In this document: positions 10,609-19,825 of the stretch, one piece after another | Layout: every line of letters begins with the position of its first letter | Numbering within the stretch: the first letter of the stretch is position 1 | NCBI GenBank assembly: GCA_028293805.1 | Contig: JAQGOC010000084.1 | Span: 1-64,000 of the forward strand | Direction of reading: 5' to 3' | Length of the DNA stretch: 64,000 nucleotides | Source: Gammaproteobacteria bacterium | GTDB taxonomy: Bacteria; Pseudomonadota; Gammaproteobacteria; Steroidobacterales; Steroidobacteraceae | Notes under the pieces: generated by a model | Seen by the model: the letters and a program-made list of their open reading frames with translations, nothing else | Told to the model about the DNA's origin: nothing | The model's database searches: none | Program-made: the position numbers and the translations under genes

Positions 10609-11889
10609 ATGACGCATAGATTCACAACGCCCCTCATTTGCGTCCTTGGGCTGCAAGCTCCTATTTGGGCGCACGCTGCAGACCCGGCACCCACCGAGGC
10701 ACCCGCGGGCTTTGACACTCCGACGTTGATCGCCGCTCCGGGCTCAAAGAGCTCGAGCAACGGCATTGTGCAACCCGCCGGCGACACGTTTGCGTTCGAT
10801 CAGCAAATCTACGAAACCCAGCATGACGTGACCACCGGCCTGGGCCCCGTGTACAACGCCCGAGCTTGTGCCGAGTGCCATCAAAACCCAGTGAGCGGCG
10901 GCGCGAGCCAGTTCACAGAGTTGCGTATCGGCCATCGGGATATCAACGGCAACTTCGTCAATCCCACGGTGACAATAAATGACGGCGCCGACCAGATCAC
11001 CGGCCGTTCGATCGTTAACGACCGCGCCGTGCTCCCTGAGGCGCAGGAGCACATTCCAGTCATAGAGAATATTCGCGCCTTGCGCGCGGCGCTCAACACG
11101 CTCGGAGATGGATTTGTCGACGCGATCGATGACAGCACCCTGCTCGCCATTGCCGCCCGCCAACCTGAAATCAGTCGCGGCAGGATTCACGGCGAGGCCA
11201 TCGAAGTGCCGGTGCTCGAGGCGGCGGGGCAGATGCGTGTGGGCCGTTTCGGTTGGAAGGATCAGCACAGCAGCCTGCTCTCGTTCATCGGCGACGCCTA
11301 TTTGAATGAAATGGGCGTAACGAATCGTCTGCGCCCGAAGGACGTGACGACGGTTGGCAAGATCACGGACGATCCCGAGGACGTGCCGGACGCTGTCGGG
11401 CTCGCCGACATCGATCACTTCGCGCAATTTATTCGTGGCACGAAAGTACCACCGCGCGATGCGGCGCTTGCGAACACGGCGTCTGCCAAAGTGGGGGAAC
11501 ACTTGTTCGCGAACCTCGGCTGCAGCACTTGTCACGTCTCGTCCATTACGACGGCTCGCCCGGGAACGACCATTAACGGCGGAATGTTTGTGGTCCCCGA
11601 TGCGTTAGGCAACAAGATCATTCATCCATACAGCGATTTCTTACTGCATGACATCGAGACGGGCGATGGAATCGTACAGGCGGGCCCGCAGGACACAGCC
11701 AACAAGCTGCGCACGGCACCTCTGTGGGGCCTGCGCATGCGCCCCCGATACATGCATGACCTCCAGTCGCTCACGCTGCAGGATGCCATCGAGCGGCATG
11801 AGGGCGAGGCAGGGCACGTGACAAGAGAGTTTCACGAGCTTTCACGCGCCGAGAAACAAGATCTCATCGATTTTCTCGAGTCACTCTAG
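10609..11889 (+). CDS. Di-heme oxidoreductase (DHOR-like), secreted c-type cytochrome
   Basis: Signal peptide, two CxxCH motifs (CAECHQNP, CSTCHV); RBS caggagg just upstream; start at MTHRFTTPLICVLG. Confidence 0.85.
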   Translation: MTHRFTTPLICVLGLQAPIWAHAADPAPTEAPAGFDTPTLIAAPGSKSSSNGIVQPAGDTFAFDQQIYETQHDVTTGLGPVYNARACAECHQNPVSGGASQFTELRIGHRDINGNFVNPTVTINDGADQITGRSIVNDRAVLPEAQEHIPVIENIRALRAALNTLGDGFVDAIDDSTLLAIAARQPEISRGRIHGEAIEVPVLEAAGQMRVGRFGWKDQHSSLLSFIGDAYLNEMGVTNRLRPKDVTTVGKITDDPEDVPDAVGLADIDHFAQFIRGTKVPPRDAALANTASAKVGEHLFANLGCSTCHVSSITTARPGTTINGGMFVVPDALGNKIIHPYSDFLLHDIETGDGIVQAGPQDTANKLRTAPLWGLRMRPRYMHDLQSLTLQDAIERHEGEAGHVTREFHELSRAEKQDLIDFLESL

Positions 11890-12002
11890 TCCATGGCCGC
11901 GGTTGTGCCGAACACATGAGACCGGCAGGTGCTCGAGCGGCAGAGGCCGCCGTGGTCAGTTCGCACGCACGAAAGACGGGTCTGATCCGTGTCTCGGGCA
12001 AC

Positions 12003-12040
12003 ATGCTACCAATGTTGGCGAGCCCTGCATTGGGTAGCAT
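12003..12040. repeat. Imperfect inverted repeat (12-13 bp arms, 13-nt loop)
   Basis: atgctaccaatg-ttggcgagccctg-cattgggtagcat; arms complementary with a single bulged base. Confidence 0.75.
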
Positions 12041-12119
12041 TTCCCCGCAAGCGTGCGACGCTGGCGTCGGTGCGATTCTTGGGGGTCGGAGGGTGCACTT
12101 GCGGTTAGTGCTGGCGCTT

Positions 12120-12153
12120 CGAGTGGGCGGGAGCTGACGCTCCCGCCTACTCG
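12120..12153. repeat. 15-bp stem / 4-nt loop palindrome, REP-like or terminator hairpin
   Basis: cgagtgggcgggagc-tgac-gctcccgcctactcg; only one G.T wobble in 15 pairs; minus strand reads GTAGGCGGGAGC-GTCA-GCTCCCGCCCAC. Confidence 0.8.
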
Positions 12154-12210
12154 GAGGAAGAAAGTGGGCCAGCAAGGAGCCTTTGCTCAGAGTGCTACAA
12201 CCGTGAGTAC

Positions 12211-12712
12211 ATGAAGCGTGTGGGACTTCCAGAGCTGGAGACTGTCTATTTTGAGCCTATTGCCCGTCGCGATTCTCTCGGCAAGGAGCATACGTTCCAC
12301 TTCGTGGTCCATATGAGTACCCGCCTGGACGTCAGGGCGTTCGAGTACGTGGAGGACTGTCCTGGTGGCTATCAGTTTTCCGTTCTCGAGCCTCCGGAGA
12401 CGCCAGTTCAAGCAGCCTATACCAAACTGGTGAGGAAGACTGAGGTCGGTATCGCGGTGCGATATCTGTGTTCCCCCGATTTCCCAGCCGCCGCAGCCAG
12501 TCAGAATCGGCTCTATGCGAAGGGCACCGCGGTAAACGGAAGGATCGATGACCGCGAAAGGCACGCCTGTGGTGGTCATCGACGGGCGCGAGTACTCCTG
12601 GGAGGAGTTCTGCGAGTTCCTGAGTTGCTTCAACGGATTCGACTTCCGGCTGGACTGCTTCGATGCCTTACGCCCGATCCAGTGCGTTGAGAGATCTATT
12701 CGGTCTACCTAA
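12211..12712 (+). pseudogene. Hypothetical protein with apparent frameshift near 12540
   Basis: Frame 1 MKRVGLPELETVYFEPIARRDSLGKEHTFHFVVHMS...GTAVNGRIDD continues in frame 2 as MTAKGTPVVVIDGREYSWEEFCEFLSCFNGFDFRLDCFD; together they look like one small conserved-type protein. Confidence 0.4.
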
Positions 12713-13155
12713 TGCCTTGCGGATAGTCAGTCATTCACGGGCGGCGGGTGCCGTCCCCGCTGCAGTTCCTCGAGGCGTATTGCGCGTGCAATGGGACGAT
12801 TGGGTTGCAAAGTGGGGATCGTGCATCGTCCTGTCGGGGTTCGCGCGATTACTTCGGTGCCGTTCCAGGAGAAGTGTTAGTTGGTCACCGTTCGCCGCTC
12901 GAAGGACATCGCCCATCTGCGCGTGCTGGCCGTGATCCTCAGCCTCGACCTCCAGAAGACCATTACCTGATCCCCACACATCCACGAAGACATGTCCCTG
13001 CGAAATCGCCTCCAGGACCGCTGCCTGCGACAACTCGGCGGCATGAACCACCGTAGTAGGAATGCCGACGGTGGCCTCGGCGTTACCTGGCTCTGCCCCG
13101 TTGTGAGATAACGGAAAGCAACTTCCATGTTGTCGAAACGCTCGGCCTGGTAGCG

Positions 13156-13849
13156 GTGGCTCGCTATATTTTCGAGCTTAGCGTCTGGTTAATTCTCTTT
13201 GAGAAGGATCACCGATATTGCCTGATTTACTACAGAGAGTTTCTGGCGACGCAGCTCCGCTATTACCAAGACGTGCGGGCCCAACTCCACAGAGAAATCG
13301 AGCTATTGAAGAGGTTCGAGAAGTTCGACGACCACTCGAAAGCCGCCAAGTCCGTCGGCACGCAGCCGGCGGCGGCAAAGCGCTACGGAGAATTGGTTCG
13401 CAAGGCGATGGACCATGTCGATGCGGAGGCAAGTAAGCATTTGTCAATGTACCTGGACGACGCAAAAACAAACGGCTACGGATTCCAGGCTTATCTCGTC
13501 GAGAAGAAGGCAGCACCTCAAGTCGAGTTGTCCATCGCGCAAGTCGAACAGGAAAAACTCGAACTTCGAGAAGAACGTACCGAAGAACGCGCGTGACCTT
13601 ATCAAGGGAAGCTGGCAATGGCGGCAGATGGCCAGGGTCGCCGGGATCGAGGACGAGCACGATTACATCTATTCATGCGCCAGCAAGTTGCTTCACGCAA
13701 CACCGGCGTCTCTAACAACGGATTACAAGAATCTGGAACCGAAGGAAATCTGCCAATTTCTGCGCTACATCCACGTCAAGATGCTCGAAATAGCCGATCT
13801 CGCGTCTTCGCAGCCCGAGTGCAGGCCGCCGCAAAGCACTAACGCGTGA
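13156..13849 (+). pseudogene. DUF5677-like protein split by a frameshift
   Basis: Frame 1 ...LLKRFEKFDDHSKAAKSVGTQ...; after gaaaaac (~13570) frame 2 continues NARDLIKGSWQWRQMARVAGIEDEHDYIYSCASKLLHATPASL, resembling DUF5677. Confidence 0.45.
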
Positions 13850-14240
13850 CATCGAAAGCATCCTCTCAGCGCCCATGCGGATAGAATGACACACGGTCCT
13901 ACCTACTACCCTTACAGGGGCGCGTGCATTCGCACGCCGTGATACTCTGTTGCCGACAAACACCCCGGTCGGCCTTTCCGACGAGTTTTCCGCTGACGGT
14001 GTCAAGCAGATTCAGTGGCGCGCCAGCGTCCCGTCGGTTTCTCGAATCTGTCCTTGTCCACGAGACTCGGGGTCCGAGCTAACCGGTGGCAGGAGTCGCC
14101 GGTGCTCGAAGCAGCGGTAAGCCAGCGACATATTTGGCGATGGTCTCGGAGCTCCGCGTACAAGGCTACTCTCCGTCTGGCGCTTATAAGCGCAAGCGGC
14201 CAAGACTCCGCTTCTGCTTCGTAGCACAGGAGAATTCACC

Positions 14241-15480
14241 ATGCCAGCCTTCATTGGGGCAAGCCTCCTTTCAAGCAATGTGGCTCAGCCCAAGAGAAAA
14301 CCGTTCGAGATCTATGACCGTCAACTCCCGGGCTTTACGTTGCGAGTGCAGCCGAGCGGTGTGCGGTCGTACTACGCACGCTTCGGCCGCAATCGTCGCA
14401 CTGGGCAAGGTGGGCGCCTTGCTTCCGGACGAAGCGCGTGCGAGATGTCAGAAAGTACTGGGCAACGTAGCACATGGCCGCCACCCGTTGCACGGTTTGG
14501 ATGGAGCGGAAGGCCTGACGCTCGGACAATTCGTAAAGGAGACCTATGCGCCATGGGTACGAACCAACCGCGTCCGGACGGCGGCCAGCACTCTGGAGAA
14601 GTTGCACAGGCAGTTTAGAACTTGGTTTTCGGAACCCCTGTCGGCCATCACCATCGAGCGGCTCGAGTCGTGGAAGATTCGCCGTCTCAACACTGGCTGT
14701 TCCGCCACCACTGTCCTGCGTGAACTCTTCGCACTCTCGAGCGTGCTTTCCCGTGCGGTGAAGCTCGGCAAGTTGGCACAAAATCCCATTCGACGGGTGG
14801 ACAAGCCGCGAATTGACCGCAAACCCAAGGTGCGCTTTCTTGAGGATGCGGAAGAAACGCGACTCCGGGATGCCCTGCGAGCACGTGACATCGAAATGAT
14901 CGAAGCCCGTGAGTCAGCGAACGCCTGGCGGTTCGAGCGCAAAAAGAAACTGCTTCCGCCTCTACCGCACTTCGGGGATCACCTGACGCCCGCCGTGCTC
15001 CTCTCCATGAACACCGGACTTCGACGCGGCGAACTACTCAACTTGCGCTGGAGGTCCGTTGACTTCAACCGTCAACTGCTCACGGTCGAGGGTGGGCACG
15101 CAAAAAGTCGCCAAACGCGTCACCTCCCGCTGAATGAAGAGGCTTTGAGTGTGCTCCGACGCTGGCGTGAGCAGTCGGTCGGCGGACAACGCGTCTTCGG
15201 AATATCGACTGGATTCAACACAGCGTGGCCGCGGCTTCTCAAGCACGCGAAGATTACGGGATTCCGTTGGCACGATCTGCGCCATCACTTCGCCTCGCGC
15301 TTGGTTCAACGCGGAGTGCCGCTGAACACCGTCCGCGATCTCCTCGGCCACAGCTCCGTCGCGATGTCCCTGCGCTATGCGCATCTGGCGCCCGATCAGC
15401 GGCGCGAGGCCGTCGCCAAGCTCAACGAAAAGCCGATTCTTGCGCTTACGATGCGCTTACCGTGGAACAGCGATGCAAGC
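14241..15480 (+). pseudogene. Tyrosine recombinase/integrase (int2), apparent frameshift near 14395
   Basis: N-terminus MPAFIGASLLSSNVAQPKRKPFEIYDRQLPGFTLRVQPSGVRSYYARFGRNRR in frame 0; remainder ALGKVGALLPDEARARCQKVLGN...TGLRRGELLNLRW...WHDLRHHFASRLV...LLGHSS...RYAHL in frame 1. Confidence 0.8.
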
Positions 15481-15509
15481 GCCGTTCCGTATCTGATTGA
15501 TTCTTATGG

Positions 15510-15551
15510 TGGAAAGGGAGGGACTCGAACCCTCCACCCCGGCATTATGAG
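15510..15551. repeat. att-like copy 2 of tRNA-Met 3' end
   Basis: tggaaagggagggactcgaaccctccaccccggcattatgag matches the tRNA 3' end with a single mismatch over 42 nt. Confidence 0.93.
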
Positions 15552-15707
15552 AGCGGTTGCCGATCGATAACCTGGGTATATTCAATCACTTGTCGAGGGG
15601 CGCCCGTTGCGAATGGCACCACGAAGCGTGACTGAGCAGTAGCGATTCCCGCAAAAGTCCCGCATTGCGGGCCTGCCTGAGAATCGAATTTGCTTTTATT
15701 CCCATTA

Positions 15708-15724
15708 TCGTAGTCGTACTACGA
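15708..15724. promoter_or_regulatory. Inverted repeat IR1 upstream of abiEi (putative antitoxin operator)
   Basis: TCGTAGT-cgt-ACTACGA, perfect 7-bp arms. Confidence 0.7.
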
Positions 15725-15773
15725 CTGCGCAGATAAAAATAATCGCGTGCCTAATTTTGATTTATTTATATAA

Positions 15774-15790
15774 TCGTAGTATGACTACGA
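15774..15790. promoter_or_regulatory. Inverted repeat IR2 enclosing the abiEi start codon
   Basis: TCGTAGT-ATG-ACTACGA, same arms as IR1; ATG spacer is the putative start codon; TATAAT at 15769-15774 immediately upstream. Confidence 0.7.
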
Positions 15791-16518
15791 CTAAGGAAAA
15801 TCGTCTAAAGAGCCTCTACACCAGCCTTCCTCCCGGCACCCCGCTGGTTTCCGAAGATTTGGCCGGGCTAGGAATATCAGCCGACCTCGCGGTCCACTAC
15901 GTTCGTTCCGGCTGGCTCACCCGTTTGGCGCGTGGCGTCTATGCCCGCCCCGGTGACACGCTCCTACCGAATCCCAGCCTGCGCCTGCTCGAGCGCAAAG
16001 TTGAAGGACTACACGTCGGTGGTAAGTCCGCGCTCGAATGGTACGGCGTCCGCCAATATGTCCCGCAGCAGAGCACATTGCACTTGTACGGCTGGACAGC
16101 AACCAAGCTGCCGGACTGGTTTCTCAAACGGTTCCCGGCTGAATACCACCGCAAGCGCCTGTTTGAAGAAACGCCGCAGTCATTACTACATGTCGCGCCA
16201 TTCGAAAAGCGAGCTGCTGCCCCGCTCGTATCATCGCCGGAGCGCGGACTACTTGAGTTGCTCAGCGAGGTCGGAGTCCGTCAGCCTCTGCAGGAAGCAC
16301 GAGAGCTGGCCGAGAGCGCGTATACATTGCGTGCCGACGTAATCGAAGAACTTCTGAAGCGCTGCACCAGCGTCAAGACCGTGCGGCTGACTCTGCTGCT
16401 CGGGGGCGAGCTTTCGCTCCCTTGGGCAAAAAAATTGAATCCAGCGCAGTTACCCACCGGCAGCAAGAAACCGTGGGTATCTCGCTCCAGTGATGGCCTG
16501 CTTATACTGAAGCCGTGA
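15781..16518 (+). CDS. abiEi: Type IV toxin-antitoxin AbiEi-family antitoxin
   Basis: Winged-helix N-terminus (LVSEDLAGLGISADLAVHYVRSGWLTRLARGVYARPGD), LHVGGKSALEWYG, SPERGLLELLSEV; next to AbiEii. Confidence 0.88.
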   Translation: MTTTKENRLKSLYTSLPPGTPLVSEDLAGLGISADLAVHYVRSGWLTRLARGVYARPGDTLLPNPSLRLLERKVEGLHVGGKSALEWYGVRQYVPQQSTLHLYGWTATKLPDWFLKRFPAEYHRKRLFEETPQSLLHVAPFEKRAAAPLVSSPERGLLELLSEVGVRQPLQEARELAESAYTLRADVIEELLKRCTSVKTVRLTLLLGGELSLPWAKKLNPAQLPTGSKKPWVSRSSDGLLILKP

Positions 16519-17435
16519 ATCAGATCTATCTCGATACCGCACGCCTTCTCACACAAGTAGCTCCCATTGTTATGGAGAGCGGCGTGTTCGCACTTAAGGG
16601 CGGCACCGCCATCAACTTATTCATCCGCGACATGCCGCGCTTGTCGGTCGATCTTGATCTCGTATTCCCCGACTACAGTCTTTCTCGAGACCGAGCATTG
16701 GCGCAAATCAATGACGCCATCCTGCAATCGGCCGCTCGTCTGAAGACCCGCGGCTTTCAGACTCGCACCGTGACGGCGACCGGCGCCGGCGAAACCAAAT
16801 TGCTCGTACGCCGTGGCGACATCGAAATCAAGGTCGAAGTCAACTTCGTCATGCGGGGCACCGTCCAGTCGGTCCGTAACGCGGCGCTGTCGCCCATGGC
16901 CCGTGAGGCCCTGCAAGCCGATATCGAAATTCCCGTAACATCCCTGGAAGATGTCTACGGCGGCAAATTGGTCGCCGCTATGGATCGGCAACATCCGCGC
17001 GACCTCTTCGATGTGATGCAACTCTACGCACATGAGGGCATCACCCCCGCCATCCGCCGCGCCTTCGTGATCTACCTGGCCGGCCACAATCGACCCGTGC
17101 ACGAAGTCTTGTTCCCGGCGCTCCGCGATATTTCCCAAGACTATGAGCGCTCCTTCAGGGGCATGACGACGGACCCTGTGGATCTGTCCGCTCTCATTTC
17201 CGTACGCGAGCGCTTGGTAGCCGACCTCCAGCGAATGTTGGAAACGAACGAGCGCCAATTCCTATTGTCACTCGTCAAAGCGACGCCTGAGTGGAAATTG
17301 CTGGATATCGCCCACCTGAAGCAGCTTCCCGCTATTCGCTGGAAGCTCACGAACCTTGATAGGCTTGCGAAGAGCAGTCCCAAGAAATTTGCGGAGCAAG
17401 CTAACGCCCTAGAACGCCTCATCGGTACGACCTAG
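16515..17435 (+). CDS. abiEii: AbiEii/AbiGii-family nucleotidyltransferase toxin
   Basis: FALKGGTAINLFIRDMPRLSVDLDLVF, EIKVEVNF, VYGGKLVAAMDRQHPRDLFDVMQL; GTGA overlap with the antitoxin stop. Confidence 0.93.
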   Translation: MNQIYLDTARLLTQVAPIVMESGVFALKGGTAINLFIRDMPRLSVDLDLVFPDYSLSRDRALAQINDAILQSAARLKTRGFQTRTVTATGAGETKLLVRRGDIEIKVEVNFVMRGTVQSVRNAALSPMAREALQADIEIPVTSLEDVYGGKLVAAMDRQHPRDLFDVMQLYAHEGITPAIRRAFVIYLAGHNRPVHEVLFPALRDISQDYERSFRGMTTDPVDLSALISVRERLVADLQRMLETNERQFLLSLVKATPEWKLLDIAHLKQLPAIRWKLTNLDRLAKSSPKKFAEQANALERLIGTT

Positions 17436-17794
17436 ATCGAGCGCAAGATCACCGTCGGCGGTAACGTCACGCGACACCACAGCTGAAAAAACTCGTTGAG
17501 AGGTCCGAACGTTTCTGAACGCCAACTTTCCGCGCTCGGCACGTCGCGCTGTTGCTCCGGGCGTATCCGATGGCGTCCGGGGGCGCACCTTGGAAAAGGC
17601 TTCGGGGCCAGTTCCACACAGGCGTCACCTCGGATGCTCACCTGACAGATCATCTGCGCGTCTGTCCGTAAACTTCCATCGCGGCTTGCGATCATTTTAG
17701 TTGCCCTGGGCCTCTTGAACATTGACGACTGCACCCGACGCTGCTGTTATGAGACTCAGATGATTCAGACAGACGCAAGAAGCAACACTTGCCG

Positions 17795-17930
17795 CCCCAG
17801 CTATGGGGTCCGCCCGTCCACGCGGGCCCGACTCCCGTTATGCTCCATGCAATGGAGTGTTTTACGACCACTGAGTGTTTCCGACCCGGTCTCTTTTGAC
17901 CTTATTAAGGCCAAGCAGCCCCTCTTGAGG
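17795..17930. other. Cluster of short hairpins (possible oriT or structured RNA)
   Basis: CCCC-agctat-GGGG (17795-17808), GCCCG-tccacg-CGGGC (17812-17827), CTCCAT-gca-ATGGAG (17843-17857), GGTC-tctttt-GACC (17888-17901), CCTT-att-AAGG (17900-17910). Confidence 0.4.
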
Positions 17931-18288
17931 TACTCCATGCTCACCGTCCAGATCATCAGCGCTTATTAAATTCGCTCGCGGCACCCTCACAGCGCGTCAA
18001 GCGAGTGGTGGCGGCGAGTGTCAGCCGGCCGAGCGGCTGGGAAACATCGCAGCAGCACCGCTGCGTGAGGAAGGGCCCTGGGCACCAAACCTGCCAGCAT
18101 ATCCAGGACGGCGAGCCGCAAGACACTCCGGCACATATGGCTCAACGGCCACCTCGTTGAGGTCTTGGTCTCCGATTCGGCGCAAGTATAAGCAACGCCG
18201 GGACCAGCGGCCGCCAACCTAGGCGTTCCACCGACGGGACCCAGCGCAATGGAAGCGGCATGCGCATGGGGCATCTTTGCGTCCAGGG

Positions 18289-19287
18289 TCACCGGGTCCT
18301 TTCCGTCGGTTTAATCTTCCCGTCACGTCCAGCGGCCCGCATCACGTCGAACAGTATCTCTTTCTCGGATCGGACAGGCGACATGCGAGCGACGAATGAC
18401 TGGATTCGCCCAGCCAGGTGACTATCGCCCACCACCTGCAACCTCTCGCTCACAGCAAGCCAACCCGCCACGACCTGCTCCCGCGTGCGCATCAGGACTG
18501 CTTTGCCTTGCTCTCTCTGCAAGGTCCCGCTAGACACGTCCGCTGCCAAATGAAGCAATCGCATGCGTTGGTGCACTGGCGCATTTCGTTGCAGAGCTCT
18601 GAGAAGGCCGTCGGATTTTCGTGTCTTAGTCTCGCCTCGCACTGGTCGTTCGGTCGCATTAGCGGCGACACCTTGCTCACGGAGGTATGCCGCGAACTGT
18701 TGCCGCGAGTCGCGAAGCATCGCCTTTCGGATATTGAGCCGCCGCCCCTGCTCACTCATTGCCTTCACAACCAGATGCACGTGCGGATGAGCCTCATCAG
18801 TGTGCAACACGATTGCATAACGGTGCTTCAACGCGAATTCACGGGTCGCAAACTTACGAACAGCCGTCAGCACCTTCTTTGAAGACGTCCCCGGTGGCAT
18901 TGAGAAGATGATGTTATGGACCAACTTGGGCGGTTTCCGACGTCCGCGAATCGAATGATGGTCCTGTCGCCGGTGCGCTTCGAGATCGAGATCCCAATCC
19001 TGGACCACCACCTTGTCAAAGTTCTTTCCCTGAAGCTGCTCGCCGGTATCCAATTCCACGCCGAGGTCTCCCTTACGACCGATGTAGTCCAGATGTTGCG
19101 CGACCCCTCGTGGGGTGCGCGCGCCGCCAGAGACTTTGACCATGACCTCAGGAGTTCTCGCTACGGTGCGCGTGATTAGCATTCTCTGCGTCGGGGTGAA
19201 AGCCACCCCGACCGAGCGCCCGTAACTCACAATGTCGAGAATCGGGGCGGCATCGCTTCCTCTCAGGTCAACTATTCGCTTTTTCAT
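18289..19287 (-). CDS. Relaxase/mobilization nuclease (MobA/VirD2-like)
   Basis: GGARTPRGVAQHLDYIGRKGDL, HNIIFSMPPGTSSKKVL, HTDEAHPHVHLVVKAM (HxH triad). Confidence 0.88.
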   Translation of the reverse strand: MKKRIVDLRGSDAAPILDIVSYGRSVGVAFTPTQRMLITRTVARTPEVMVKVSGGARTPRGVAQHLDYIGRKGDLGVELDTGEQLQGKNFDKVVVQDWDLDLEAHRRQDHHSIRGRRKPPKLVHNIIFSMPPGTSSKKVLTAVRKFATREFALKHRYAIVLHTDEAHPHVHLVVKAMSEQGRRLNIRKAMLRDSRQQFAAYLREQGVAANATERPVRGETKTRKSDGLLRALQRNAPVHQRMRLLHLAADVSSGTLQREQGKAVLMRTREQVVAGWLAVSERLQVVGDSHLAGRIQSFVARMSPVRSEKEILFDVMRAAGRDGKIKPTERTR

Positions 19288-19825
19288 AACCGGCGTCCCA
19301 GCTGGCGAGGTTGGCGTTGATCAAACCCTTCACGTGATCTCTGAGCCCGACAAGCGCCCTGAGCATCGCCTGTAAATCCGCCTTAGTCGGTCCATTGGGC
19401 CACTGTCCTTGATTCACCGCGCGCGCTATCTAGTTCAGGTTGCGCCCGATCGCGCCAATCTCCGCGACCGCGCCCTTCAATGCAGCGAGTTCAGCTGTCG
19501 GCAGGGGCGTCAGCGCACGAAGGTGCGCCCGCACGAGAAGGGACACATATGTGCTGGTTGGCATCGTGCGGGCATTGGAACGCTCGCGTAGCAGTAGGAG
19601 GTCATCGGATCTAAGCCGGACGGAAATCCGTCCACTGGAAGCAAATAGTTCAGACGTCTGGGGCAATTCCGGTCGGTTTCCGTACGCGAGCACGAGCGCT
19701 CCTTCCACCAAGCGCTTCAGGCAGGCCGACTCGGAGAGACCCTGTGCGCGCGCCAACGCCGCAGGCGGCAAGGGCGACACGGCTTTGAGCACGCAAGGAG
19801 CACACGTTTCGCGAGGCCGCGACAA
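19268..19825 (-). pseudogene. MobC-like mobilization protein interrupted by TAG at 19430-19432
   Basis: RISVRLRSDDLLLLRERSNAR...ELAALKGAVAEIGAIGRNLN*IARAVNQGQWPNGPTKADLQAMLRALVGLRDHVKGLINANLASWDAGYEKANS; frame continues past the stop and overlaps the relaxase start. Confidence 0.75.

Noticed and set aside
15481-15570. C-terminal extension of int2 (SYGGKGGTRTLHPGIMRAVADR) as real protein
   Set aside because: This is translation through the tRNA-derived att copy; a GGTRTLxPGIM-type peptide is the expected result of reading this tRNA 3' sequence.
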